Below are positions 51,107-59,576 of a stretch of 64,000 nt of DNA, piece after piece (the stretch's first letter is position 1; the number at the start of each line of letters is the position of its first letter). The stretch spans positions 62,001 to 126,000 of the forward strand of contig NZ_OY764191.1 in NCBI RefSeq assembly GCF_963668215.1, in the 5' to 3' direction. A program made the position numbers and the translations under genes. The notes under the pieces were generated by a model, which searched no databases, was not told the origin of the DNA, and worked only from the letters and a program-made list of their open reading frames with translations. The DNA is from an uncultured Desulfosarcina sp. (GTDB lineage Bacteria > Desulfobacterota > Desulfobacteria > Desulfobacterales > Desulfosarcinaceae).

Positions 51107-51475
51107 ATGGCCATGGGACCCACAAACAAAATCCTTATCGCCGATCGAAATCCCCGCATCCGGGAGTTTCTCAGACGCGAACTTGCCGCCAACGGCCACC
51201 GGGTCCGCTCGGTGAACAACGCCAGGGATCTGCTGAAAGTGATCTACAGCGACAATCGCATCGACCTGCTGATCCTGGATCCGGACTTTCCCTATATGGA
51301 TGCCGTCGAACTGGCCCACAAAATCATTGATCGCGTTCCGCAAATCCCGGTCGTCCTGCATTGCATCCGCGGAACCAGGGACCTTTCCGGCTTTGACGGA
51401 ACCAATGCGGTTCACATCGAAAAAAATGGCCAAAGCGTCGAGGTCCTCAAGGAAACCATCCGTCGGATGCTTTAG
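51107..51475 (+). CDS. Stand-alone receiver domain (atypical)
   Basis: A 122-residue receiver: NKILIADRNPRIREFLRREL, the phospho-acceptor Asp58 in LLILDPDFPYMDAVELA and the conserved Lys in VHIEKNGQSVEVLK. The usual DD pair is reduced to AD, and the Thr/Ser switch residue is replaced in VVLHCIRGTRD, so phosphorylation may be weak or absent. No output domain. ATG 51107 avoids reading through the hairpin. The kinase partner could be the one 170 bp downstream. Confidence 0.65.
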   Translation: MAMGPTNKILIADRNPRIREFLRRELAANGHRVRSVNNARDLLKVIYSDNRIDLLILDPDFPYMDAVELAHKIIDRVPQIPVVLHCIRGTRDLSGFDGTNAVHIEKNGQSVEVLKETIRRML

Positions 51476-51481
51476 CGCCTT

Positions 51482-51507
51482 TTTACATGCTGTAAAATAT
51501 ACGGACA
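51482..51507 (+). promoter_or_regulatory. Candidate enhancer site, operon 2
   Basis: A perfect inverted repeat TTTACA-TGC-TGTAAA followed by ATATACGGACA. It is centred 120 bp upstream of the -12 element at 51609; a related site occurs ahead of the other three sigma-54 promoters. Confidence 0.65.
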
Positions 51508-51594
51508 ACCTACCGCCGCCGGCCGACCGCCGGCAACGCGCTCACCTTCCTGTTTTTCGAGCTTTTTCATGAAGTTCCCCACCATTTAAAAGCT

Positions 51595-51610
51595 TGGCAT
51601 CCACATTGCT
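51595..51610 (+). promoter_or_regulatory. Sigma-54 promoter, operon 2
   Basis: TGGCATC-CACA-TTGCT, -24/-12 type. Predicted start near 51621, 23 bases ahead of the kinase gene. Confidence 0.75.
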
Positions 51611-51643
51611 CTACTCAAGCATGAATTTTCCGAAAGCGAGGCG

Positions 51644-53338
51644 ATGGCAATGGAGAAATCGACCTACAGCACCGTCAGGCGCTTTGTCCTGGCCAACATG
51701 ATCATTTTGCCGCTGATTCCCTTCCTTCTGGCCCTGGGCGTCGGCAACCACTCTTTTTCGCGTTCGATCCACAACAGCACCATAGCCGCCATGGAACGCA
51801 TCGCCGATGACCACCGCCAGATGATCGAATCGTTCCTGCAGGAGCGCAAAAACGACCTCGAACTGATCGTGCGCACCGTTCCCTTCTCCGAACTGATCGC
51901 CCCGCAGGCCCTGTCGTCGGTTTTCGGCCACCTGCAGCGGACATCCAGCGCGTTCATGGACCTGGGGATTTTCGACGACGCGGGCGTCCACCGCGCCTAC
52001 CACGGTCCCTACGACCTTTCCGGCAAGGTGTACGCCGACACCCTGTGGTTTAAGAAAACCATCGAAAACGGGGTGTTTATCAGCGACGTCTTTTTGGGCT
52101 ACCGCAACATCCCCCATTTTGTCATCGCCGTTTCCAAACAGGAAAACGGCCGGACCTGGGTGATCCGGGCCACCGTGGATTCCCAGCGCTTCAATACCCT
52201 GGTCCGCCAGATCCGCATCGGCAAAACCGGCGAGGCGTACCTGTTGAACCGCCAGGGCGTGCTGCAAACCGACCGGCGCAGCGGCGGCAACCTGATGGAA
52301 ACCCCCGGTGAAACGCTGCCCCCCGTGCCGGAAAATATATCCATCCATACGTTCATTCATCGTGAACCGGGAAAAGAGGCCTTTCTCTATGCCACCACGT
52401 GGCTGAACGACCACAACTGGCTGCTGGTTGTCCGCCAAGAGGAGACCGATGCGTTCCGGGCGCTTCGTTCGGCCCAGATGCCGATCCTGTTCATCTTTCT
52501 GGTCGGCGGCTGCTGCATTGTGATCGCCGCCTTTGCCCTGACCGGGGCCATCGTGCGAAGAATGGAGCGCACCGACTCGGAAAAGGAATTGTTGAACCAG
52601 CAGTTGATCGGCGCCTCGCGCCTGGCGGAACTCGGCGAGATGGCGGCCGGCTTCGCCCACGAGATCAACAACCCGCTCCAGATCATGAGTGCCGAGCTAT
52701 CGCTGATCCGGGAACTCCAGTCGGAAATGACCGCAGCGGGTGCATACGAAAACGATGCCTCGGTGGAAGAGATGAACGACAGCATCGATCAGATCAAGAC
52801 CCAGATCGAACGCTGCTCCCGCATTACGGCCTCCATATTGAAATTCGGCCGCCAGAGCGAATCCAAGCCGGCCCCCATGGACCTGACGGCCACCGTTCCG
52901 GAAATCGTTCATATGATCCGGAAAAAAGCCGAGGTCCACGGCATCCGGCTGCAGCGCGATCTGCCGGACACCCCGGTCACCGTTCTTGCCGATGCCGCAC
53001 GCCTTCAGCAGGTGCTGCTCAATCTTCTCAATAACGCCATGGACGCCGTGGTACAGCGGCATGGGACCGAAGGGGGATCGATTACGGTGCGCGTGTCCGC
53101 CGAAACCAACGGCACGGCCCTGATCGAAATCGGCGACAACGGCACCGGCATCGCCCCGGAAAACATCAAAAAAGTATTTGCACCCTTTTTTACGACCAAA
53201 CCGGTGGGCCAGGGTACCGGTCTCGGCCTGTCCGTATGCTACGGCATCATTCGCCAGATGGGCGGCAAGATGGAGGTGTCCAGCACCGTGGACCAGGGCA
53301 CCGAGTTTTCCATCATCCTGCCGGTAATCGAGGAATAA
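51644..53338 (+). CDS. Cache-domain sensor histidine kinase
   Basis: A 564-residue membrane kinase: a first membrane helix (FVLANMIILPLIPFLLALGV), a periplasmic double-Cache ligand domain (about 40-290; FMDLGIFDDAGVHRAYHGPY, VFISDVFLGYRNIPHFVIAV), a second membrane helix (PILFIFLVGGCCIVIAAFAL), then HisKA with His339 in AAGFAHEINNPLQIMSAELS and HATPase (LLNLLNNAMDAVV, DNGTGIAPENI, QGTGLGLSVCYGII). The ATG at 51644 has AGCGAGG upstream. Partner of the response regulator 60 bp downstream. Two paralogues follow in this window. Confidence 0.9.
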   Translation: MAMEKSTYSTVRRFVLANMIILPLIPFLLALGVGNHSFSRSIHNSTIAAMERIADDHRQMIESFLQERKNDLELIVRTVPFSELIAPQALSSVFGHLQRTSSAFMDLGIFDDAGVHRAYHGPYDLSGKVYADTLWFKKTIENGVFISDVFLGYRNIPHFVIAVSKQENGRTWVIRATVDSQRFNTLVRQIRIGKTGEAYLLNRQGVLQTDRRSGGNLMETPGETLPPVPENISIHTFIHREPGKEAFLYATTWLNDHNWLLVVRQEETDAFRALRSAQMPILFIFLVGGCCIVIAAFALTGAIVRRMERTDSEKELLNQQLIGASRLAELGEMAAGFAHEINNPLQIMSAELSLIRELQSEMTAAGAYENDASVEEMNDSIDQIKTQIERCSRITASILKFGRQSESKPAPMDLTATVPEIVHMIRKKAEVHGIRLQRDLPDTPVTVLADAARLQQVLLNLLNNAMDAVVQRHGTEGGSITVRVSAETNGTALIEIGDNGTGIAPENIKKVFAPFFTTKPVGQGTGLGLSVCYGIIRQMGGKMEVSSTVDQGTEFSIILPVIEE

Positions 53339-53397
53339 ATGGCGCTTTCATCGTAAAGGCCCGAATGTTTTAAGAACATAAATACCATAGGAGGATC

Positions 53398-53847
53398 ATG
53401 ATGGAAAAAATGAAGATGATGTTGGTGGACGACGAAGAACGGTTTCTCGCGACCACCCGCAAACTTCTGGAAAAAAAGGGTTACGACGTGCTGACCGCGA
53501 CCAGCGGCGCCGAAGGGTTGGAGCTTCTGCGCACCAACCGGGTGCATGTCGTGATTCTTGACGTCAAGATGCCCGGCATGGACGGCGTTGCCACCTTGCG
53601 TGAAATCAAGCGGCAGTTCCCCATGGTGGAAGTCATCATGCTGACCGGTCATGCCACGGTGGATTCGGCCGTGGAAGGCATGAAGTCCGGGGCCGTGGAC
53701 TACCTGATGAAGCCGGCGGACCTGGAGGAAATCGTGGCCAAAGCGACCGATGCCTTCAAGCGGCGGACGGATGTCGAGGAAAGAATCCGCGTCGCCCGCA
53801 TGCGCAACCTGATGAAATCCCCCAGGGAGATCATTGAGAGGGCTTGA
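53398..53847 (+). CDS. Response regulator with short conserved tail
   Basis: A 149-residue receiver: MMLVDDEERFLATTRKLLEK, phospho-acceptor Asp55 in VVILDVKMPGMDGV, and Thr/Lys switch residues in VIMLTGHATVDSA and DYLMKPADLEE. After residue 120 there is a 25-residue basic tail, RRTDVEERIRVARMRNLMKS, then PREIIERA, which is shared with the regulator at 61372. No DNA-binding domain. AGGAGG supports ATG 53398 or 53401. Partner kinase is directly upstream. Confidence 0.9.
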   Translation: MMEKMKMMLVDDEERFLATTRKLLEKKGYDVLTATSGAEGLELLRTNRVHVVILDVKMPGMDGVATLREIKRQFPMVEVIMLTGHATVDSAVEGMKSGAVDYLMKPADLEEIVAKATDAFKRRTDVEERIRVARMRNLMKSPREIIERA

Positions 53848-53925
53848 TTTTTACAAGACGACATCCGGTCCCGTGTCCGATCATCGATCCGGCGGGAGGA
53901 CTTCAAACCATTAAGGGTTGTTGAA

Positions 53926-55776
53926 ATGGCGAAAAAAGAAAAAAAAGTTACCGGCTACGACAAATATGTGGACTGGAAGATGTTCAGCATTCCGGTCGTG
54001 CTTTTCTTTGTGCTTCTGTTGATGCCCACCCCCTACGGCATGAAGGATGTGGGCACCGAGTACCGCATCGGCCCCAAGGTGGTGATCGAGCACGTCACCC
54101 AGGAGTTGTTCTCGACAGCGGCATCCGATGCCCAGCAGTGGCAGTTGCTTACCGCCCAGATCATGGAAAAAAACATGAACATGGGCGCTTTGACCCGCGG
54201 CCGCTACCTCAAACGGGACATGAAGTGGTGCAAACAGAACAAGATCAAGGCTGAAAAAAGCAACTTCGAAAAGGCCCATGCCTATATCGAGAACCAGACC
54301 ACCGACGAGAGCTACCTCGCCCTGATGCAGTCCTCCATGACGCTGCGCAAAGACGGGCTGAAATATGAAGACCTTTCCGGCAAGGACCTGGCCGATGCCA
54401 ACAAGGGGGCCTGGTTCATCAAGGTGTCCATTGCCATGGGAGCCTTCGTGGTGCTCTGTTTTCTCACCGAGTGCATCCCGCTGCCCGGCGTGGCCTTCTG
54501 CATCGGTCTGATCCTGGTCTTCACCGGCGTGGTCAGCCGCAAGGAGGTGGCCATGCTCTACTGGGACGACGCCTGCTGGTTCATCATGGGCAGCCTGATG
54601 TTCGCCGCCGCCTTTGTCAAGACCGGCGTGGACAAGCGCGTCTGCCTGATGATGTTCAAGAAGCTGGCCGTGCCCAATGTGCGCTGGATCACCCTGATCT
54701 TTTTTGTTATCATCACGCCCCTGGCGGCCTTTATTTCCGACCACGCCTTGGCGGCCATGTTTCTGCCCATCGGCATGCTGCTCTACCAGAACAGCCTGAC
54801 CAAGGAGGTTCCCGAGGACCCCGAACTGGGCAAAATGCTGATGATCGCCATTGCCATGGCCTGCAACGTCGGCGGCCCCGGCGCCCCCTCGGGCGGTGCC
54901 CGCAACGTCATCATGATGACCTACCTGGCGGACATGTTCGGCATGGATATCGGCTACTTCCAGTGGATCACCTATTGCTTTCCCTTCCTCGTCATGATGA
55001 TCCCGGTGACCTGGCTGATGGTCAACTGGCGTTTCAAGCCCACCATCACCTCGCTGGAACCGGCCATGAACCACCTGCAGAACGAAATCAGCCGCATGGG
55101 CGGATGGAACCGCAAGCAGATCATCGCTTTGATCATCTTCCTGGTCATGGTGTTCGGCTGGTTCACCGAAAAAGAGTTCTACAACATGGGCATCTATCCG
55201 GTGCGTCTGGGCATCGGCGTGATTGCCGTGGCGGGCGCGGTGGCCTATCTTCTCGCAGGGGTGGTCAACTGGCGCGATTACCAGGAGAAGGTGGACTGGG
55301 GCGTGGTCTGGCTCTATGCCGGCGCCATCATCTTCGGCCGCACCCTGGACGACACCGGCGCCGCCTACTGGCTGGCCCGGACCGCCATCGACGCCCTGGC
55401 CCCGTTGGGCATGGATGCCGGGCTGCCGCTCATGGCCGCCAGCAACGGCCTGACCGCCATCTTGACCAACCTCATGGCCGATGGCCCGGCCGCCGCCGCC
55501 GTGGGCCCGATCGCCCTGAACATGGCCGGCCTGGTCCATCCGGGCACCACCTTTCTGCCCTTCATGGCCATGGGCACCGCCGCGGCGTCGTCCTTTGCCT
55601 ACTGCCTGATTATCGGCACGCCGCCCAATGCCATCGTTTACGCCAGCGGCTACCTGGAGCCCAAGGATTACCTGCGGGTGGGTCTGCCCATGTGGTTCAT
55701 CGCCAACATCGTCCTCTTGCTGTTGACCGGCGTTTACTGGGTCTTCAGGGGATTCGGCGGTCTTCCGGGATTCTAA
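53926..55776 (+). CDS. SLC13/DASS-family carrier 1
   Basis: A 616-residue membrane carrier with about 12 membrane segments and a 150-residue non-membrane insert after the first (residues 40-180). HPin-like tip: ACNVGGPGAPSGGARNVIMM; HPout-like tip: SSFAYCLIIGTPPNAIVYAS. DASS carriers move dicarboxylates, citrate or sulfate, normally with Na+. The first tip has GGARN where typical members have GTPPN, so substrate or coupling ion may differ. Third gene of the operon with the kinase/regulator pair. Confidence 0.82.
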   Translation: MAKKEKKVTGYDKYVDWKMFSIPVVLFFVLLLMPTPYGMKDVGTEYRIGPKVVIEHVTQELFSTAASDAQQWQLLTAQIMEKNMNMGALTRGRYLKRDMKWCKQNKIKAEKSNFEKAHAYIENQTTDESYLALMQSSMTLRKDGLKYEDLSGKDLADANKGAWFIKVSIAMGAFVVLCFLTECIPLPGVAFCIGLILVFTGVVSRKEVAMLYWDDACWFIMGSLMFAAAFVKTGVDKRVCLMMFKKLAVPNVRWITLIFFVIITPLAAFISDHALAAMFLPIGMLLYQNSLTKEVPEDPELGKMLMIAIAMACNVGGPGAPSGGARNVIMMTYLADMFGMDIGYFQWITYCFPFLVMMIPVTWLMVNWRFKPTITSLEPAMNHLQNEISRMGGWNRKQIIALIIFLVMVFGWFTEKEFYNMGIYPVRLGIGVIAVAGAVAYLLAGVVNWRDYQEKVDWGVVWLYAGAIIFGRTLDDTGAAYWLARTAIDALAPLGMDAGLPLMAASNGLTAILTNLMADGPAAAAVGPIALNMAGLVHPGTTFLPFMAMGTAAASSFAYCLIIGTPPNAIVYASGYLEPKDYLRVGLPMWFIANIVLLLLTGVYWVFRGFGGLPGF

Positions 55777-55794
55777 AACGAAAGGAAACGATCC

Positions 55795-55956
55795 ATGTAC
55801 GGCAAAGACGAGATCACCATGGAAAAACGGCCGCTGCTGATGAGAAGGGATGGACGGCTCTGGTTCACGCGTGAGGCGGAACGACGGTTTTACTTCGTCC
55901 TCACGATGATCATGCTGGTCGCCGGCATTCTTTATAAAACAGGAGTGATCCAATGA
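55795..55956 (+). CDS. 53-residue single-pass membrane protein
   Basis: ATG 55795 has AAAGGA about 8 bases upstream. The peptide starts MYGKDEITMEKRPLLMRRDG with a basic half (RLWFTREAERRF) and a terminal membrane helix (YFVLTMIMLVAGILY). Its stop overlaps the next gene's start in ATGA. It sits 18 bp after the SLC13 gene, as small accessory subunits do. Family unknown. Confidence 0.55.
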   Translation: MYGKDEITMEKRPLLMRRDGRLWFTREAERRFYFVLTMIMLVAGILYKTGVIQ

Positions 55957-56483
55957 ATCCGCGCAGGCCCGTATTTTATTTCGACACCCTGACCGCCCTG
56001 ATGACACGGCCGAGCCGGTTTTTCGCGACCCGGTTCCAGGAGGTCACGGCGGTCCAGTCCCTGATCGTCTTGACGATATCGAGCGTTTTCTTTGCCGCCA
56101 CAGGGTCGCTGCTCAAACCGGAGAGTGCATCCTTGACCGCCGGCATGATCCTGTTCGCCAACGCCGTCGGCATGGCGATATTGGGAAGCGCCGCCTGCTA
56201 CCTGGCCATTGCGACAACGGCGCCTCGCCGCTACGCCTTCGGGCAGCTGTTTTCCATATTCTCGCTCAGTTCGGGTGCGGTGCTGCTCATCGCATGGGTT
56301 CCCTCGGCCTTTTTTATCACCGAACCGTGGAAATGGTGGCTGATCGGAACCGGCATGGTCAACGGGTTGGGAATGTCCAAAACCAGGGCCGCCATCACCA
56401 TGCTGTTCACCTTTGCCGCGATGGTGCTCCTGGTCTATGCACTGCTGCCCATGGTTGCCCATGGGCCGGTTCAGCCTGCTTGA
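55953..56483 (+). CDS. Polytopic membrane protein (Yip1-like)
   Basis: A 176-residue protein with four to five membrane helices: SLIVLTISSVFFAATGSLL, AGMILFANAVGMAILGSAAC, FSLSSGAVLLIAWVPSAFFI and TFAAMVLLVYALLPMV. The arrangement and N-terminal amphipathic segment (FDTLTALMTRPSRFFA) resemble Yip1/DUF1282-type proteins. Fifth gene of the operon; role unknown. Confidence 0.6.
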   Translation: MNPRRPVFYFDTLTALMTRPSRFFATRFQEVTAVQSLIVLTISSVFFAATGSLLKPESASLTAGMILFANAVGMAILGSAACYLAIATTAPRRYAFGQLFSIFSLSSGAVLLIAWVPSAFFITEPWKWWLIGTGMVNGLGMSKTRAAITMLFTFAAMVLLVYALLPMVAHGPVQPA

Positions 56484-56574
56484 AAAAGGCAGCCCTTCTG
56501 GAGAGGATCGACCGACCCCGCTGCCGCCCGAAATGACCGTCGCTTACGAAACCGCCTTAAAGGAGACAGGCAAG

Positions 56575-57477
56575 ATGACAAAAAAAATAAAAGTATTGAT
56601 GGTTGACGACGAAGCGCAGTTCCGGGAAACCACCCGGAAGCTTCTCAAGAAAAGAGGATTTGAAGTCATTATGGCCGGAAACGGCCGCGAAGCCCTGGAC
56701 CAGTTGAACGAGCAGCCGGATGTCGTCGTGCTGGACGTTCGCATGCCCGATATGGACGGCAACGAAACCCTGGAAGAGATGCAAAAGCAGATCCCCGGTC
56801 TTCCGGTGATCATGCTCACCGGCCACGGCGCCGACGACAACGCCAGGCAGTCCCTCACCCAGGGCGCCTTCGACTACCTGTCCAAACCCTGCGATATCGA
56901 TATCCTGGCAGCGCGGATCGCGGATGCGGGCAAGACGCAAAAGACAGCCGGCGGTGAACCGGCCGAGCCCATGGTAGGCGATGTGATGATTCCCCTGGGC
57001 GAATACACCACCATCACGGAAAACCAGAGCGTGGCCGAGGGGATCGCAGCCCTGAAAGCCTCCTTTTCTCCCCATGTCCGCACCAGCCGGATACTGGAGA
57101 CCGGCCACCGCAGCCTGCTGGTGTTCAACACCCAGGGAAAGATCAAGGGCATCCTGACCATCGTCGATCTTCTGGAGGCAATTCTGCCCGCCTATCTGAC
57201 GGCGCCCAAGCCCTCCACGGCCGACAGCCTGCAATACTCGCCCATGTTCTGGACCGGCATGTTCACCCGCGAAACGCAGCATCTGGCATCCACCCCGGTG
57301 AGCGATCTGATGTCTCCTGCGCCTCCGACCATCGATGCCCGGGCCAATCTCATGGAGGCCGCTTACAGGATCGTGAACGATCGCTGCCGCCGCCTGCTTG
57401 TCGAGCAGGACGGCGAACTGGTCGGCGTTCTCCGGGAACAGGACCTGTTTTTCCAGTTCGAACGCATTCTGCCCTGA
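56575..57477 (+). CDS. Response regulator fused to CBS pair
   Basis: A 300-residue protein: a receiver (KVLMVDDEAQFRETTRKLLK; Asp54 in VVVLDVRMPDMDG; VIMLTGHGADD; DYLSKPCDIDI) followed from about 130 by two CBS motifs (VGDVMIPLGEYTTITENQSV, SLLVFNTQGKIKGILTIVDL; PVSDLMSPAPPTIDARANLM, DGELVGVLREQDLFFQFERI). It can integrate phosphorylation with nucleotide sensing. ATG 56575 follows AAAGGAG. A hairpin and heptamer array follow the stop. Confidence 0.85.
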   Translation: MTKKIKVLMVDDEAQFRETTRKLLKKRGFEVIMAGNGREALDQLNEQPDVVVLDVRMPDMDGNETLEEMQKQIPGLPVIMLTGHGADDNARQSLTQGAFDYLSKPCDIDILAARIADAGKTQKTAGGEPAEPMVGDVMIPLGEYTTITENQSVAEGIAALKASFSPHVRTSRILETGHRSLLVFNTQGKIKGILTIVDLLEAILPAYLTAPKPSTADSLQYSPMFWTGMFTRETQHLASTPVSDLMSPAPPTIDARANLMEAAYRIVNDRCRRLLVEQDGELVGVLREQDLFFQFERILP

Positions 57478-57488
57478 AAAGGGCCGCC

Positions 57489-57529
57489 GCCCGGAAACGG
57501 CATCTTTCTCACTCTGGCCGTTTCCGGGC
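57489..57529. terminator. Possible terminator hairpin
   Basis: A perfect 13-bp stem GCCCGGAAACGGC / GCCGTTTCCGGGC with a 15-base loop, 11 bases after the operon-2 stop. No T-run follows, so termination is not certain. Confidence 0.45.
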
Positions 57530-57536
57530 ATTCCCG

Positions 57537-57627
57537 CTCCCCGCTCCCCGCTCCCCTCGTCCCGCATCCCTCACCCCGCATCCCTCGTCCATCGTCCCTC
57601 ATCCCTCGCCCCTCGTCTTTCCCGTCC
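57537..57627. repeat. Thirteen tandem 7-bp pyrimidine-rich repeats
   Basis: Units in exact 7-base register (CTCCCCG, CTCCCCG, CTCCCCT, CGTCCCG, CATCCCT, CACCCCG, CATCCCT, CGTCCAT, CGTCCCT and on). Between the operon-2 hairpin and the operon-3 enhancer site. Confidence 0.7.
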
Positions 57628-57631
57628 GCAC

Positions 57632-57657
57632 TTTACAACCTGTAAAACGGACTGACA
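57632..57657 (+). promoter_or_regulatory. Candidate enhancer site, operon 3
   Basis: A perfect inverted repeat TTTACA-ACC-TGTAAA followed by ACGGACTGACA, centred 128 bp upstream of the -12 element at 57767. Confidence 0.65.
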
Positions 57658-57752
57658 GACGTCCCCGGCCGCGACCGTTCACCCGCCATCCCAACACAAC
57701 TTATATCTTTATTAATCAATAGGTTATAAAGTTATCAATTCCCTTCGACCCA

Positions 57753-57768
57753 TGGCATGCCCATTGCT
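57753..57768 (+). promoter_or_regulatory. Sigma-54 promoter, operon 3
   Basis: TGGCATG-CCCA-TTGCT, identical to the promoter at 45439. Predicted start near 57779, leaving a leader of about 100 bases. Confidence 0.8.
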
Positions 57769-57878
57769 CAAGGAATGGAGACCGGTATGAATGGAGACCG
57801 TCATCGGTCACGACACAGGCGATAAACACGGAACCCCACCGTGAGGACTCAGGGTGGGGGCAGGATCAAGGAGGAAGC

Positions 57879-59564
57879 ATGTCACATCAAACCGCAGTGG
57901 ACCCTGGTTACGACCCATTGCTGGCGGATGGCGCCGAAGACCGTACATGGTCGTGGAAAAACAGGCCGGGCTACAAACCCATTTTCTTTATTCTGGGAGC
58001 CCTGGTGTTTACCTTTTTCGTTATGCTGCCGCCCACCCAGGGCATGCTGGACATGGTACAGACCATCAGTCCGGCCGGATACGCGCTGCCCTCCGGGGCG
58101 AAAACCATCACGGATGCGGTCAACAAAAAGCTGCGTCCGGAAGCCTTTCACCAGCAGCAGGAAGGTGCCGAGAAAAGCGCCGCGTCCGGCCACGGGAAAG
58201 CAAAACCCCTGCTCACCCATTACCAGGTGGCGCAGATGGCCAAACTGACCGTCTGCATCCTCTTTCTGGCCGCGTTCCTGTGGGGAACCGAGGCCCTGCC
58301 CCTGGGGGCCACCGACATTCTGGTGGGCGTCATGCTCTATCTGTTCGCCATTTTGCCCATCAATGAAATCAGCCGGGCCTACATGAAAGATGCCGTCTTT
58401 TTCATTTTCGGCATCCTGGCCGTGGCCGTGGGGGTGGCCAAAACAGGCCTGGACAAGCGCATCGGTCTGATTCTGCTCAGCCGCATCAAAAGCGCCAAAT
58501 CCTTTGCCTTCCTCTTTCTGCCCATGCTGGCCCTGTCGGCCGGCTTTCTTTCCGAACACGCCCTGGTGGCCCTGCTGATTCCCGTGCTCATGGGCGTCTA
58601 CAAGGTAACCTGCAAAATGTACGGCGTGAAAAAGGACCGCGCCCTGGCAATCTTTTTGCTGCTGGGGGTCTGCTTCGCCGCCAACCACGGTGGTCCCGGT
58701 TCGCCGGCGGCCGGCGGCCGCAACGCCATCATGGTGGGGTATCTGGCCGACTACGGCATGCCGATCACCTTTCTGGAGTGGATGAAAATCGGCGTTCCCT
58801 TCGTGCCGGTGATGTCCTGGGTCATTGGCCTGTATATGTACCTGCGGCTCAAACCCAAATTCGTGGTCAAGGGCGTCAATCCCAGCGAAGTGGTCAAGGC
58901 CGAAGTGGAAAACATGCCCAAATTCGGCGGCCGCGAGGCCATCATGGCCGTGATTCTGGTCCTGCTGGTCGCGGCCTGGATCATCATCGGCGAACATGCC
59001 GGACTGGGCGGCCCGACCTTGTACGCGGTGATGGCCATGTTCCTGTTCAAAATCATCAACTGGGAAGATGTGCAAAACGGTGTCGCCTTCGACGTGGTGG
59101 GCCTTTACGCGGCTGCCTGCGCCATGGGCGTAGCCCTCAAGTTTTCCGGCGGGGCCCTGTGGCTGGCCCAGACCTTCGTCAATCTGCTTCCGGAGGTTCT
59201 CACCAAAGGCGACGGCCTGGTGATCGGCGTGAGCCTGCTCACCGGCACCATGACCAATTTCATGAGCGACGGCGCCACGGTGGCGGCACTGGGACCCATT
59301 GTGCTGCCCATGGCCACCCTGGCCAATGTGAGTGTCTGGAAGGTGGGGCTGATCACCTCGTTTTCCTCGTCTTTCGCCAACTTCCTGGTGGTCGGCACCC
59401 CCAACAACGCCATCTGTTTCGGCATGGGCAGGGATCCGGAAACCGGCGAACGGCTGCTCGACGTCATGGATTTCGTCAAATACGGCCTGCCGGTCACCAT
59501 CCTGGCCTGGATCGTGCTCTGGTTCTGGGCGGTGCTGGGATATTGGCGGTTTCTGGCCTGGTAG
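57879..59564 (+). CDS. SLC13/DASS-family carrier 2
   Basis: A 561-residue carrier related to the one at 53926, again with an extra segment (about 55-120) between the first and second membrane helices. HPin-like tip: AANHGGPGSPAAGGRNAIMV; HPout-like tip: SSFANFLVVGTPNNAICFGM. It shares the GGRN tip with carrier 1, so both belong to one unusual branch. First gene of operon 3, then a kinase after 12 bp. GGAGG lies 6 bases before ATG 57879. Confidence 0.83.
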   Translation: MSHQTAVDPGYDPLLADGAEDRTWSWKNRPGYKPIFFILGALVFTFFVMLPPTQGMLDMVQTISPAGYALPSGAKTITDAVNKKLRPEAFHQQQEGAEKSAASGHGKAKPLLTHYQVAQMAKLTVCILFLAAFLWGTEALPLGATDILVGVMLYLFAILPINEISRAYMKDAVFFIFGILAVAVGVAKTGLDKRIGLILLSRIKSAKSFAFLFLPMLALSAGFLSEHALVALLIPVLMGVYKVTCKMYGVKKDRALAIFLLLGVCFAANHGGPGSPAAGGRNAIMVGYLADYGMPITFLEWMKIGVPFVPVMSWVIGLYMYLRLKPKFVVKGVNPSEVVKAEVENMPKFGGREAIMAVILVLLVAAWIIIGEHAGLGGPTLYAVMAMFLFKIINWEDVQNGVAFDVVGLYAAACAMGVALKFSGGALWLAQTFVNLLPEVLTKGDGLVIGVSLLTGTMTNFMSDGATVAALGPIVLPMATLANVSVWKVGLITSFSSSFANFLVVGTPNNAICFGMGRDPETGERLLDVMDFVKYGLPVTILAWIVLWFWAVLGYWRFLAW

Positions 59565-59576
59565 GGAGCCATTCCC

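Noticed and set aside
53911..56007. 698-codon open frame on the minus strand
   Set aside because: It is antisense to the SLC13 carrier and its neighbours; His/Gly/Asp-rich composition and no family pattern show it is a GC-codon shadow.
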